From CAYNZP01 sp964401835 (lineage in GTDB: Bacteria; Planctomycetota; Phycisphaerae; SM23-33), in the NCBI GenBank assembly GCA_964401835.1, contig CAYNZP010000006.1, forward strand, positions 80,572-144,571: 64,000 nucleotides of DNA, written 5' to 3'. The translations under genes and the position numbers were made by a program. The notes beneath the pieces are model-generated. The model had not been told where the DNA came from, did not search any database, and was given only the letters and a program-made list of their open reading frames with translations. Below, in pieces: positions 54,969 to 63,920 of the stretch (the stretch's first letter is position 1; each line of letters begins with the position of its first letter).

Positions 54969-55817
54969 TTAGTTAATGACCTGTCCACCGATAACAACTA
55001 TATATCGCATCGTGAAGATACCGATAAGAACCAACGCGGATGCTACGGCAAGGGCCGCTGAGTTCGCTTTGCCGCGCAGTAGAATCAGCAGCGGTATCAA
55101 CGATCCAAGCACGATTTCCACGCCGACGAAATAGAAGCTGAACTCACCTGCCAGCAACGCCTTGGCTATTTCTGCACCTTCAGTGCTGCCGTTGAACATG
55201 GTAATCAGCTCTATGGCGACCATTACAAGCTCGAGCACCACCAGATAGCCGACGACATTGCCGATCTTTGACAGTAGCTCCTTGCTGAGTCGTCCGGCCG
55301 AGAGCAGAATTGCGGCCGCTATGCCTGATATCAGTCCGCCGTTCAAGAAAAGCACCGGTATCAGTGCACTGTGCCATAAAACTCTTCCCGGCGACTGGTT
55401 CAGAAGAACACCAGTGTAAGTGCCGACCAAGATAGCGAATGGCACTCCAGCGTACGCAAAACGCTTGCCCTTATCAGCTTGTCCTCTGAGTGTGAACCAT
55501 GCATATATGACGCTGAGAACGAAAAAGATATTCAGGAACCAAACGCCCCAGGAAAGTGCCGAAGATGGGTTGAATGACAAGAACAGCCGCCAAGCCCTGA
55601 ATGGCTGTCCCAGGTCAATCCACAGGAAGAATAGCCCCATAGCAATCGCTATCGGCGCAATGACCGAGGCCACCTTCGCAACAGGTTTGAAATCCTGCTT
55701 CCAGTAGTTCGCCGTTACGGAGAGTAAGAATGCTCCGGCCCCAAGGCCACCGAGGAAAAAGTAGACGGCTATCATCCAGTTATACGCTATGTGTGGAACT
55801 GCGACATAATCAGGCAT
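54969..55817 (-). CDS. NrfD/PsrC-like membrane subunit of the ArrA-like reductase
   Basis: About 282 aa with eight membrane helices; VYFFLGGLGAGAFLL is the family N-terminal pattern. It oxidises menaquinol for the exported reductase. ATG 55817 has AGGGAGA seven bases upstream; the frame opens at 55931 but the added 38 residues are not family-like. A 185-bp gap separates it from the porin gene upstream. Confidence 0.86.
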   Translation of the reverse strand: MPDYVAVPHIAYNWMIAVYFFLGGLGAGAFLLSVTANYWKQDFKPVAKVASVIAPIAIAMGLFFLWIDLGQPFRAWRLFLSFNPSSALSWGVWFLNIFFVLSVIYAWFTLRGQADKGKRFAYAGVPFAILVGTYTGVLLNQSPGRVLWHSALIPVLFLNGGLISGIAAAILLSAGRLSKELLSKIGNVVGYLVVLELVMVAIELITMFNGSTEGAEIAKALLAGEFSFYFVGVEIVLGSLIPLLILLRGKANSAALAVASALVLIGIFTMRYIVVIGGQVIN

Positions 55818-56002
55818 GCCGGTTTCTCCCTTCGAAAAGGTTGTAGTTGTTGTGGCAGGCTCTTTAACAAAACTTTGTCGGAACCCTCGCCGCATCAAGT
55901 TTTCACAAACTATATTTACCTCTCCCACCATCCCAAGTTGTTCGGGACGATGGTATCACGCCTAAAATTCTCAATCACTGCGTCGTAAAAAAGCCGTCCG
56001 TA

Positions 56003-57310
56003 TCAGAACTTCCAGATCAGGTCAGCCTGAACAATCGTGTCCGTCTCGTTCTCACTACTTGCAGAAACAGGCTGGACCCAGAAGACACCGACAGCGGCGG
56101 TCAGGAAATCGTCAATGTTATACTTTGCGCCCCACTTGAAGCCCTTGGAGTCAGAACTGCCGAAATCGGCGTCGTTGTACTGGCCGGGAACTGCATTGGG
56201 CTCGATGTAGGCATACTTGACACCAGCAGACCAGTCGCCCTTCTTCTTGTTCTTGCCGACCTTGAAAAAGACTGCATAGGCGTCGCTGCTGTTTCCGAAC
56301 TGACGGGTAGCAACTTCGTTATCAAGATTCTGTGCCCAATCAAAGGTGACGCTCATAGGCAGGCCGAAGGCCTTCCAGCTAACCTTGTTCAACAGGTTAA
56401 AGACATTGAATTCTTCAGCAGTAAGACGTCCGCCGGCTGTGGTGTTTCCGCCAGCACTGCGGAAACCGGTCTCAAAGTGATCCCAATCATAGTATGTCGC
56501 GGCGATGGTCCACTTGACGTCCTTGGTAATCTTCCAGTTTGCACCGAGCTGATAACCCCACATGGTGGTGTCGTTTGTCGGGCCTGCTTCTTCTTCGACT
56601 ATAAAGTAACCTACGCTGGCGAAACCTTCGAGTGATTCGCAGTTAGGAACCTTTCTCTTATACATCGCCCAGAAACCTTCAGGATTAACATCGCTGTCCC
56701 AGATCATATTGGTGTGTACGAAAGGAGTCCCGAACTTACCACCCATGATCGCAAAGCCCTTGAGCCAATTTGGTTTGTACTTGGCATAGGCGCGGTCGAC
56801 CCAGATATTCTTCTCGCTAAAGCCAATATCGAAGGTCTGGTTGGTCGAGGTTGGGGAGCTGCGATCATCATATGAACTCGAAGGATCGCCGGTAGCAAGG
56901 CGGAAGACGACTTGCATCTGCTTTTCCCACCAGTACTTTTTCATACCGAAACGCAGACGGAACCGTGCGCGGTTACGGTTACGGTTGGAATAGTTGCGGT
57001 CAATACCTTCGTAACGTAAGCGCAAATCTCCGTAGAACTTCAAGTCCTTCATCCACTTGGGAAGATTGCCCTGAGTTGAAGCATCCGCGGTCATTTCCTT
57101 GATGATCTTGAGCGTTTCTTCACGGCTGATCTGCTGGCGATTGTTTTTGGCAACCTGGCTTTCAAGTTCATCGATGCGAAGCCGTTGTCCTTCGAGAAGC
57201 TTTCTCATATCTTCCATGTTTTTTTGCATTTCCGCGAAGGATTCAGCTTTTGTCGGCATCGAAAAAGTCACCAGAACCAAAATGACTATTAGACTTGCGA
57301 TTCTGTACAT
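56003..57310 (-). CDS. Putative outer-membrane porin (Porin_5-like)
   Basis: 435 aa. A signal peptide (about 1-22, ending at TKA) is followed by a coiled coil (about 25-60) and then alternating aromatic beta-strands ending in LIWKF, a C-terminal aromatic typical of outer-membrane proteins. The layout matches planctomycete putative porins. It is the first gene behind the sigma-54 promoter and probably lets the respiratory substrate enter the periplasm. Confidence 0.82.
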   Translation of the reverse strand: MYRIASLIVILVLVTFSMPTKAESFAEMQKNMEDMRKLLEGQRLRIDELESQVAKNNRQQISREETLKIIKEMTADASTQGNLPKWMKDLKFYGDLRLRYEGIDRNYSNRNRNRARFRLRFGMKKYWWEKQMQVVFRLATGDPSSSYDDRSSPTSTNQTFDIGFSEKNIWVDRAYAKYKPNWLKGFAIMGGKFGTPFVHTNMIWDSDVNPEGFWAMYKRKVPNCESLEGFASVGYFIVEEEAGPTNDTTMWGYQLGANWKITKDVKWTIAATYYDWDHFETGFRSAGGNTTAGGRLTAEEFNVFNLLNKVSWKAFGLPMSVTFDWAQNLDNEVATRQFGNSSDAYAVFFKVGKNKKKGDWSAGVKYAYIEPNAVPGQYNDADFGSSDSKGFKWGAKYNIDDFLTAAVGVFWVQPVSASSENETDTIVQADLIWKF

Positions 57311-57444
57311 GTTTACTCCTTATTCCATTTGAAGTAAGTCAATATTCTCTCGCATCTTATCGACTGATGTGAACCGGAGGCTCGGATTTAAAAACTACCC
57401 AAACCGAAAAAGCGGCATAGACGTTACAGCTTGACATCTCCATA

Positions 57445-57460
57445 TGCAAACCACATGCCA
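57445..57460 (-). promoter_or_regulatory. Sigma-54 promoter of the porin-arr operon
   Basis: Minus-strand TGGCATGTGGTTTGCA matches the -24/-12 consensus TGGCACG-N4-TTGCW with one change and the correct 10-base distance between GG and GC. It lies about 135 bp before the porin start and downstream of a sigma-54 activator gene. Confidence 0.75.
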
Positions 57461-57536
57461 AAGCAAACGTTGGATTGTAAGACCCTATAAATGAAAGCGT
57501 TGTGAATCACCAATTAGGACGACTTGTTTTTTTATT

Positions 57537-57652
57537 AACGAACATTTGTTTTTCGCTAAGCCAGTCACAAAAAAACAAGATATGTAATCCCCTTTAATAG
57601 CAAGAATTACTGGCCAACAACGAAAATTTGTCGCAAAATAACGAAAATTAGT
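57537..57652 (-). promoter_or_regulatory. Three AACGAAMATTWGT repeats, candidate activator sites
   Basis: AACGAACATTTGT at 57537-57549, AACGAAAATTTGT at 57619-57631 and AACGAAAATTAGT at 57640-57652, given as the plus strand. The last two are 21 bp apart, two helical turns. They lie 77-190 bp upstream of the -24 element, the usual place for enhancer sites of sigma-54 activators, and just after the activator gene. Confidence 0.6.
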
Positions 57653-59028
57653 TAATCGGCAAGTTTGCTAACTTTGTATTGAAGTGTCGAACGGGGAATT
57701 CCTAACATATCGGCAGTCCGAGACAGATTCCCATTTGAACGCTCCAAGGCCCAACGAAGGAGCCTGGCTTCCACTTCACTAACCACTGAAGCCATGTCAA
57801 TCTCAGTAGTCCCATCAAGAGACAAGGCTACAAGGTTTGAGGCATCGCCTGGTAAGGAAAGTTCTGGAATATCCTCTTCGTCGAATTCATTTTTTTTACT
57901 CAGGGCAACTATTCGCTCCAGCATATGCTGAAGTTCTCGTACATTTCCCGGCCAGGGATAAGCCTGAAGTTTAGCTACCGCTGCTGGAGTTATTGATAGC
58001 TTATCCCGATTCATTCTGACTGCAAGTATTTCAAGAAAATGTTTTGCTAAAACCGGGATATCGTCGACCCTCTCGCGAAGAGGAGGAATGTGAAGAGGAA
58101 CCACATTCAAACGATAAAACAAATCTTCGCGAAATTTTCCAGTGGCTACAAGAGCCGGAAGAACTTTCTTTGTCGCTGCGATGACCCTGACGTTGATCCG
58201 GATGGATTTCTCTCCACCCACACGCTCGAAGGTTCTTTCCTGAAGCACTCGCAGAAGCTTTACTTGAATTTCAATTGGAATATCATCCACTTCATCCAAA
58301 AAAAGCGTTCCTCCGTGCGCACATTCAAATCGTCCTATGCGGCGCTTGGAAGCCCCTGTAAACGCCTCAGGTTCATGTCCAAACAGTTCTGTTTCAAGCA
58401 GATCCCTTGGCAGCGCTGCGCATGAAAATGCCACAAAGGGCCCGGCGGAACGATCGGAAGTTTCATGAATCGTGCGGGCTACCAGTTCCTTGCCAGTACC
58501 GCTTTCACCTTCGATGAGTACCGTCGAATCCGTGCCCGCCACTGCATGAATCCGTTTGAGAACTTTTCGGATGGCTTCAGATTGGCCCACTATACGGTGT
58601 TCTACCCGCGGCAAAGACAATTGTTGTCGAAGGGCTTCATTTTCATTGGCTATATGCTGGTATTGGAAAAGCGTGTTGAGCTTCAAAAGCAACTCTTCTG
58701 TTACGAATGGTTTTTGCAGGTAATCGAACGCGCCGAGTTTCATGGCTTTGACGGCTGTGTCAACGGTTCCATATGCGGTCATTACAATAACTGCCTGGTC
58801 AGGCCGTCGTGCCTTTAGATCGCGAAGGAAAGAAAGGCCATCCTGGCCTGGCATTCTCAGATCAGTAAGCACTACATCGAAAAAAGTTTTCGCAAGTTTT
58901 GGCTCAGCTTCCAAAGGGTTAGCGGCCGTTGTTACCGAGTAACCTTCAGCCAGAAGTCCATCTTCCAAGATAGACCGCTTGATAGGCTCATCGTCCACAA
59001 TCAAAATTTTCACATTAGCATCAACCAT
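57652..59028 (-). CDS. Sigma-54-dependent response regulator (NtrC family)
   Basis: 458 aa. Domains in order: receiver (acidic VDDEP, phospho-Asp in VVLTDLRMPG), AAA+ ATPase with Walker A GESGTGKELV and the sigma-54 contact loop EAFTGA (one change from GAFTGA), and a Fis-type HTH (NLSRTADMLGIPRSTLQYKV). It should activate the sigma-54 promoter at 57445-57460. It overlaps the kinase gene by 8 bp. Confidence 0.93.
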   Translation of the reverse strand: MVDANVKILIVDDEPIKRSILEDGLLAEGYSVTTAANPLEAEPKLAKTFFDVVLTDLRMPGQDGLSFLRDLKARRPDQAVIVMTAYGTVDTAVKAMKLGAFDYLQKPFVTEELLLKLNTLFQYQHIANENEALRQQLSLPRVEHRIVGQSEAIRKVLKRIHAVAGTDSTVLIEGESGTGKELVARTIHETSDRSAGPFVAFSCAALPRDLLETELFGHEPEAFTGASKRRIGRFECAHGGTLFLDEVDDIPIEIQVKLLRVLQERTFERVGGEKSIRINVRVIAATKKVLPALVATGKFREDLFYRLNVVPLHIPPLRERVDDIPVLAKHFLEILAVRMNRDKLSITPAAVAKLQAYPWPGNVRELQHMLERIVALSKKNEFDEEDIPELSLPGDASNLVALSLDGTTEIDMASVVSEVEARLLRWALERSNGNLSRTADMLGIPRSTLQYKVSKLAD

Positions 59029-60466
59029 TTCTGGCCTCCAAGGGCGCCATAGGAAGTCTTATAATAAATTTAGCGCCTCCTAGCAAACTTGCATGCCGAG
59101 CCAGTTCAATCTCTCCCCCCGATGCACGTATCAACTCCCGGGATACAGACAAACCTAACCCAGTCCCTTTCCCGGAGGGTTTAGAAGTAAAGAATGGCGC
59201 AAATATGCGTTTACTCAATTCCGATGAGATTCCGGGCCCGGAATCTTCGACAAAAACATACACCCATTGCGAATCATTAATAGCTTTGATTCTTACTTGC
59301 TTATCCTCGCCTTGCTCTACAGCTTCAGCTGCGTTAAGAATAAGATTAAGACCCGCTTGTGTAAGCCCGTTCCTATCACACAGGCATAAACAGTTTTTTG
59401 GGCATTTCCATGAGAACCGCACATTTCTTTTTTTAAGGTCTGCCTGAAGGAGTAATTCCAGTGCCTCTAATACTTCCGCAACCGAGCAAACTTCAATTGA
59501 GATGTTTTGGCCAGAACGGGCAAAGGTCAGCATTTTCCGCATAACCCCTGCAATTCGCTGCAAGCCGTCATTGAGCATAGGATAATATTTAGCTGCCCGT
59601 TCGCTCTTGGTTTGTTCTGAGTCAAGGAAACGCAAGCATTCCAACATTCCATCAAGGGGATTATGGATTTCGTGAGCAAGGCCAGCTGCCAGTTCACCAA
59701 GAACTGCCAATCGTTCAGCGTTAACCATGCGTTCCTGAGTAGCTTCGCGCTCGCGTTCCAGCAAAATCAATCGTTGCGCCATGTCTCTGAAGCCCTTGGC
59801 TAACGATTCAACCTCTTTTGTTCCAGAAACATTCAAATCTTGGTCGACATTATATTGTTGCGGGAATCGGGATACTTCAGCTTCTAGTTGGTGTAAGGGT
59901 CGGCTAACTTTTTTTGCGACAAGATTGGCGCCGACAAAGACAACAGAAATTGATAAACATAATGCAATCCCCATAAGCAAGGACAACCTGTTGGTTGCTT
60001 TAATTGCCTTTCCACGTGACATGCCAACACGCAATGTTCCCAGCTGGCTTTCCATTATGGGTACTGAAATATCCAATAAAGGTTCATTTTCAGTTCGAAA
60101 ACGCACTATCTCTCCATGGATTCCCTTCCTAAGTTGAGTAAGTTGACTGGGGAACCCCCCATCAAAAGTGTGTGCCATGATCCGGCCTTGTGCGTCTTCA
60201 ATGCAAAGATAGTATATGTCCCGCTCTGTCATTTCAGCTTTATGCAGGGCATCGTGCAAAGTAAGTCGATCTTCTACTAACATTGGTTCAACGAGTTGTG
60301 TTGCAAGAGTATTTCCGATGCTGCGGGCACGAGCCAATAAAGACTCCTCCGCAGCCGTGGAAACATTTTGTGTAATATACAGTCCTATTGGCACGAACAA
60401 AATGATTAAAGAGGTAGTTCCGATCCACACCAATAGCCGGTCCAGTGACCACCGGTTTAAGGCCAT
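59021..60466 (-). CDS. Membrane sensor histidine kinase
   Basis: 481 aa. Two membrane helices (about 10-32 and 165-188) flank a periplasmic sensor domain; HAMP, a dimerisation domain with the phospho-acceptor His in AGLAHEIHNPLDG, and an HATPase domain (NLILNAAEAV, DSGPGI, GTGLGLSV) follow. It overlaps the binding-protein gene by 10 bp and the regulator gene by 8 bp, so it is the middle part of a three-component system. Confidence 0.93.
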   Translation of the reverse strand: MALNRWSLDRLLVWIGTTSLIILFVPIGLYITQNVSTAAEESLLARARSIGNTLATQLVEPMLVEDRLTLHDALHKAEMTERDIYYLCIEDAQGRIMAHTFDGGFPSQLTQLRKGIHGEIVRFRTENEPLLDISVPIMESQLGTLRVGMSRGKAIKATNRLSLLMGIALCLSISVVFVGANLVAKKVSRPLHQLEAEVSRFPQQYNVDQDLNVSGTKEVESLAKGFRDMAQRLILLEREREATQERMVNAERLAVLGELAAGLAHEIHNPLDGMLECLRFLDSEQTKSERAAKYYPMLNDGLQRIAGVMRKMLTFARSGQNISIEVCSVAEVLEALELLLQADLKKRNVRFSWKCPKNCLCLCDRNGLTQAGLNLILNAAEAVEQGEDKQVRIKAINDSQWVYVFVEDSGPGISSELSKRIFAPFFTSKPSGKGTGLGLSVSRELIRASGGEIELARHASLLGGAKFIIRLPMAPLEARNG

Positions 60467-61455
60467 TGAAAACCTCCTTGCAGCTCAAGACGTTGGTGGA
60501 GCTCAATCGCTGTCTGATAGCGTTCCGGTTGCGATGGAACAAACCGTTTGATTCCAATTTCGGAAAGAATCTCTTGGCCTTCATCGTGTTTGTTCAATCT
60601 CAGAAATGCTTCACGCAAAGAGTCCTCAAGGTCTTTTGGTAATTCTTTAGGCACTACTACAGGCGGCGGACCAAAGGGTTCACTTCGCCAGATTATTCTG
60701 ACTTGATTTTTGAGAGAAGGTTTTTGGCGAATGTTTGATTCCCACACAAGAGAATCCACCGCCGCCATATCTACAACTCCCCTGGCAACAGCCAGGATTG
60801 ATCGATCATGGCTGCCTGTGAAAATGATTTTTTTGAAAAACGTTTTCACATCATAACCACTATCAGAAAGCATCACACTCGGCACTAAACATCCAGTATT
60901 TGACTCCGGATCGGTAAGTGCCATTATCCCCCCACGAAGGTCTTCCACGCTCTTGAACGGGCTATTTGCGGGCACAATGAATATGCACTGGTAATGGAGG
61001 CCATTGGAGAACTCGGGCTGAACAAGTAGCTTGACTTTTTTTTCAGCTTGGGCATACACATAAGTACCAGTACATACAAAGGCGACATCGATGTTCCCCT
61101 CTTCAAGACCGCGGCGCACGTCTGTATAAGATGGCTGTAATATGAATGCCTCCTTTAAACCCACATCACGACATATTCTTTGGACTAACCGTTTGTAAGT
61201 TGAAAAGGTAGCTTCAGCACTGACCATGGAAGCAACGGCAAAACGGAGCCGGTCGCTTTCATCGGCGTTTACAGGTTCTTTATTTTCAACCGCTCCAAGG
61301 CGGTTGGATAAATCCAAACGCTTTTCATTTAAGGGCATCATCCAAGCTGCGCTTCGCAAAAAAGCTACCCCTAAACCTGCCAGCAGAAGACAAAGCAAAG
61401 GCTTCTTGATGACTCCGAAGAGCGTTTTCCCCCTGAAACCATTACGTCCGTTCAT
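60457..61455 (-). CDS. PhnD/AioX-like periplasmic oxyanion-binding sensor protein
   Basis: 332 aa with one N-terminal membrane anchor or signal (about 16-34) and a PhnD-type binding fold (RFAVASMVSAEATFSTYKRL, DVAFVCTGTYVYA, DLRGGIMALTDPESNTG). No transporter genes accompany it; it is instead coupled to a kinase and sigma-54 regulator, the same arrangement as AioX-AioS-AioR, where AioX senses arsenite. Cys128 lies in the binding region. ATG 61455 has AGGAGG nine bases upstream. Tetrathionate-type sensing (TtrS has a PhnD-like domain) is an alternative. Confidence 0.85.
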   Translation of the reverse strand: MNGRNGFRGKTLFGVIKKPLLCLLLAGLGVAFLRSAAWMMPLNEKRLDLSNRLGAVENKEPVNADESDRLRFAVASMVSAEATFSTYKRLVQRICRDVGLKEAFILQPSYTDVRRGLEEGNIDVAFVCTGTYVYAQAEKKVKLLVQPEFSNGLHYQCIFIVPANSPFKSVEDLRGGIMALTDPESNTGCLVPSVMLSDSGYDVKTFFKKIIFTGSHDRSILAVARGVVDMAAVDSLVWESNIRQKPSLKNQVRIIWRSEPFGPPPVVVPKELPKDLEDSLREAFLRLNKHDEGQEILSEIGIKRFVPSQPERYQTAIELHQRLELQGGFQWP

Positions 61456-61947
61456 AGTAGGAAACCTCCTGAACGAAACACGCAACCTAATTCAAGCTCT
61501 TCAAGACGTAAAAACTTTAACGATTCATACCCAATTAACCAGCTGGAAAGGATTACTTCTGAAGAACCTCTTTATGAATTTCAATCGCGCAAAAATGAAT
61601 CATTGATCACAATTATAACTTGTTGCTCAAAATACAAATCCTCGCTTGAAGCGGCTCAACCTTACGGTTGCCTCTGAATTAAATCTCTGTTTGGTTTCAT
61701 TCTCCGCAAGGAAATTCGTATACTTGCCCAACCTGCAGCCATAGACAGATAATGATAAAGTTAATACAAAAATTTCTCAAGATAATTCAAAACTCGATAG
61801 TGTCAACTATAGTATGTGTAAGTTTTTTTTGCCCGAAGCCCGAAGTATGACAAGCAACTTTTGTGCAAAACTAACCAAAAAAACAGTCTCAAAGCGAATC
61901 CAGAAGCCTATCCGAAAGTCGATACAACACCTTAAAACAGCCTTTTC
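61456..61947. other. Non-coding stretch upstream of the sensor operon
   Basis: About 490 bp without a credible gene on either strand. It should hold the promoter of the sensor operon, but I see no clear -35/-10 or sigma-54 site. Together with 61995-62121 it forms a 666-bp gap that contains the tRNA remnant and a hairpin. Confidence 0.5.
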
Positions 61948-61994
61948 CTGACTATTAATCAGCGGGTAGGAGGTTCGAGTCCTCCGCTGCGTAT
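61948..61994 (+). repeat. tRNA-Lys 3'-half remnant (third att-like copy)
   Basis: Matches 18868-18914 over 47 positions with three differences (61954, 61968, 61988). It covers the anticodon loop, variable loop, T-arm and acceptor 3' strand. No 5' half is present, so it is not a tRNA gene. It probably marks the distal end of an older insertion at tRNA-Lys. Confidence 0.85.
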
Positions 61995-62079
61995 TACCTA
62001 AGTGGCTAGTAGTTGAAGAAGTTACACGCGGCTTTTTTATTGGGCTTGAAGAATTGACGCTAAGCTTGTCGCTGTGCGT

Positions 62080-62106
62080 GGCTGCGGGGTTTTGCGCCCC
62101 GCAGCC
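62080..62106. terminator. Strong hairpin after the nucleotide-sugar dehydrogenase
   Basis: GGCTGCGGGG / CCCCGCAGCC, a perfect 10-bp stem with a 7-nt loop, lies 15 bp past the dehydrogenase stop codon. There is no clear T-tract on the minus strand, so its strength as a terminator is uncertain. Confidence 0.6.
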
Positions 62107-62121
62107 ATTGCCTATTGTATG

Positions 62122-63777
62122 TTACTTTTTATTCCTGTTTTTCTTTTTGCGAACTTCTTCCTTTATCCGCTGAACGTGCCCGCGGCCGAGGGCTTTAACC
62201 TCGCAACCGAGCTCGAAATAGCGGGCTATCTTATCGTCATCGAGGATTCCGAAACAATCGATTACAGCCAGCGGTCCGCCAGCCATCTTTACGACCTTGT
62301 CCGGCTCGAGTGTGAGATACGGTGAATGCGGCACGGCCAGTATAACAGCTTCAGCGCCCTTGATGGCCTTGGCGAGATCCTGCTCGATGCGAATATCCTT
62401 GACGCCTTCCTGGTTATGGAAGAACCGCGACCACGAATGGCCCGGAGCCGGATAAACGTCCTGCGATTCCAGCTCATACCAGTGCTCGACATACGGATCG
62501 TGCACGCGCATCTCGGCACCCATCTCGCTGAGGCGACGAACCACCATCTCCGAGCCGCTGTAGCGAGTGTCGCCGACGTCCTGACGATAGCTCGCACCGC
62601 AGATTAAAACGTCGGCACCGGCGATGTATCGGCCCATGTTGCGAAGTGCATCGCGAGTCAGCGTCGCAACGTGCAGGCCGCGCGTGTCGTTGATGTTAAT
62701 CGCGGTCGTGCTTATCTTGAACACGTCGTCGCCATCCTCAAAGCCGAGAATGTGCTTATAGGCCCAGTAGCCAAGCCCGCCGTCTTTCGGCAGGCAATAA
62801 CCGCCAATGCCCGGGCCCGGGAAGATAATGTTGCTATGCGTCGGCCTCATCTTGATTGCCTTGATTACCTTTGTCAGGTCCACGCCGTTACGCTCGGCGA
62901 AGATACTCCATTCATTCAGGAACGCCAGCGTCGAGGCGCGGTAGGAGTTTTCCACGATCTTGGTCGTCTCCGACTCGATAGGCCTGTCCATAACAGTCAG
63001 CGGGAACTCCTCGGTATTGAGAACTTCCTTGAGGAACTTCGTCACGCGCCGGCGTGCCTCGGCATTGCAGCCGCTGCAAACACGCCAGAAGTCGCGTATC
63101 GACGAGACATATTCCTTGCCCGGCATGACACGCTCAAAGCTGTGCGACAAAAGCGGAGTGGACTTAATTCCACGGGCCGCGAATGCCTTTTTCAGGATCG
63201 GCCAGGCGACAAACTCGGTCGTCCCGGGCGCGACTGTTGTCTCGATAAGTACCATGCACTTTGGCTGAATCTTTTCGCCTATGGTTCGCACCGTCGCTTC
63301 CAGTGCGCTCATTTCGGCTTCGCCGGTCTGCATATTACCCAGTTCCTTCTTGCTGTAGTCGCACTGGACATCGACAACGACATTGTCAGCCAGCTTCAGA
63401 CAATCGCTGTCGAACGTCGCGGTCAGCGTCTTTTTCTCCAGTACACAGCGGGCGATCATCGGATCGACTTCGGGGTCCTCAGCCTTGACCGGCGCCTCGC
63501 CGCGATTGAGAAGTGGAATCTTCCAATAGCTTCGTGGGCTTGGACGCTGGCAGCCGATGACAAACTTGCTGGGCTTGCCCTTTTTGTCTACGGTGTCAGC
63601 AACGACAGCTGCCATCACCGCGCCGACAAAACCGACACCCATAACGACGACGATTTCCTTGCCCTCCTTGCGGGCCTTGCTGGTCAGCCGCCGCAGCCGC
63701 TGCATCTCCTTGATGTAATCCTGCTTGGAAGGAATCGCGAATTTTTCTCCAGATGGACTTACAGAGTACTCAGCCAT
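62122..63777 (-). CDS. Nucleotide-sugar dehydrogenase (UDP-glucose/GDP-mannose dehydrogenase family)
   Basis: 551 aa, longer than the usual 420-450. The N-terminal NAD-binding motif GVGFVGAVMAAVVAD, ETTVAPGTTE, and the catalytic Cys in GPGIGGYCLPKDGG are present, with the C-terminal UDP-binding domain (DVLICGASYRQDVGDTRYSGS). Such enzymes oxidise the C6 of an NDP-sugar to the uronate for surface polysaccharides. Extra length lies in insertions around residues 70-110 and 420-450 and in a basic C-terminal tail. The exact sugar is not determined. Confidence 0.88.
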   Translation of the reverse strand: MAEYSVSPSGEKFAIPSKQDYIKEMQRLRRLTSKARKEGKEIVVVMGVGFVGAVMAAVVADTVDKKGKPSKFVIGCQRPSPRSYWKIPLLNRGEAPVKAEDPEVDPMIARCVLEKKTLTATFDSDCLKLADNVVVDVQCDYSKKELGNMQTGEAEMSALEATVRTIGEKIQPKCMVLIETTVAPGTTEFVAWPILKKAFAARGIKSTPLLSHSFERVMPGKEYVSSIRDFWRVCSGCNAEARRRVTKFLKEVLNTEEFPLTVMDRPIESETTKIVENSYRASTLAFLNEWSIFAERNGVDLTKVIKAIKMRPTHSNIIFPGPGIGGYCLPKDGGLGYWAYKHILGFEDGDDVFKISTTAININDTRGLHVATLTRDALRNMGRYIAGADVLICGASYRQDVGDTRYSGSEMVVRRLSEMGAEMRVHDPYVEHWYELESQDVYPAPGHSWSRFFHNQEGVKDIRIEQDLAKAIKGAEAVILAVPHSPYLTLEPDKVVKMAGGPLAVIDCFGILDDDKIARYFELGCEVKALGRGHVQRIKEEVRKKKNRNKK

Positions 63778-63920
63778 AGACCTGCTCCTTAATGTAAGAT
63801 GCGTTGATAATTACGACTTGGCCGGCCCGTCAGGAGGCCGGAAAGCAAAGATGATAGGCCAATACCACCGCCTCGTCAATCGCCAATTGGTATACTCACC
63901 GCAAAGACTCCTCGTGGATT

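Larger units (their letters stand above)
25784..61994. mobile_element. Putative 36-kb anaerobic-respiration island behind tRNA-Lys
   Basis: The segment lies between the attR of the smaller element and a third, diverged copy of the tRNA-Lys 3' half at 61948-61994 (47 positions, 3 mismatches). It holds almost only linked respiration functions: two molybdoenzymes, Tat, Mo uptake, Moco synthesis, Nqr, prenyl and peptide-modification genes, and a sensor trio. No integrase or transposase was found inside, so an older, immobilised insertion is inferred; a duplicated tRNA fragment without an island is the alternative. Confidence 0.5.

Noticed and set aside
61948..61994. A second tRNA gene
   Set aside because: Only the 3' half is present, with no D-arm or 5' acceptor strand.
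62671..63792. Open frame of 373 codons opposite the nucleotide-sugar dehydrogenase
   Set aside because: It is antisense to a clearly real gene in a GC-rich stretch and its translation shows no family pattern.
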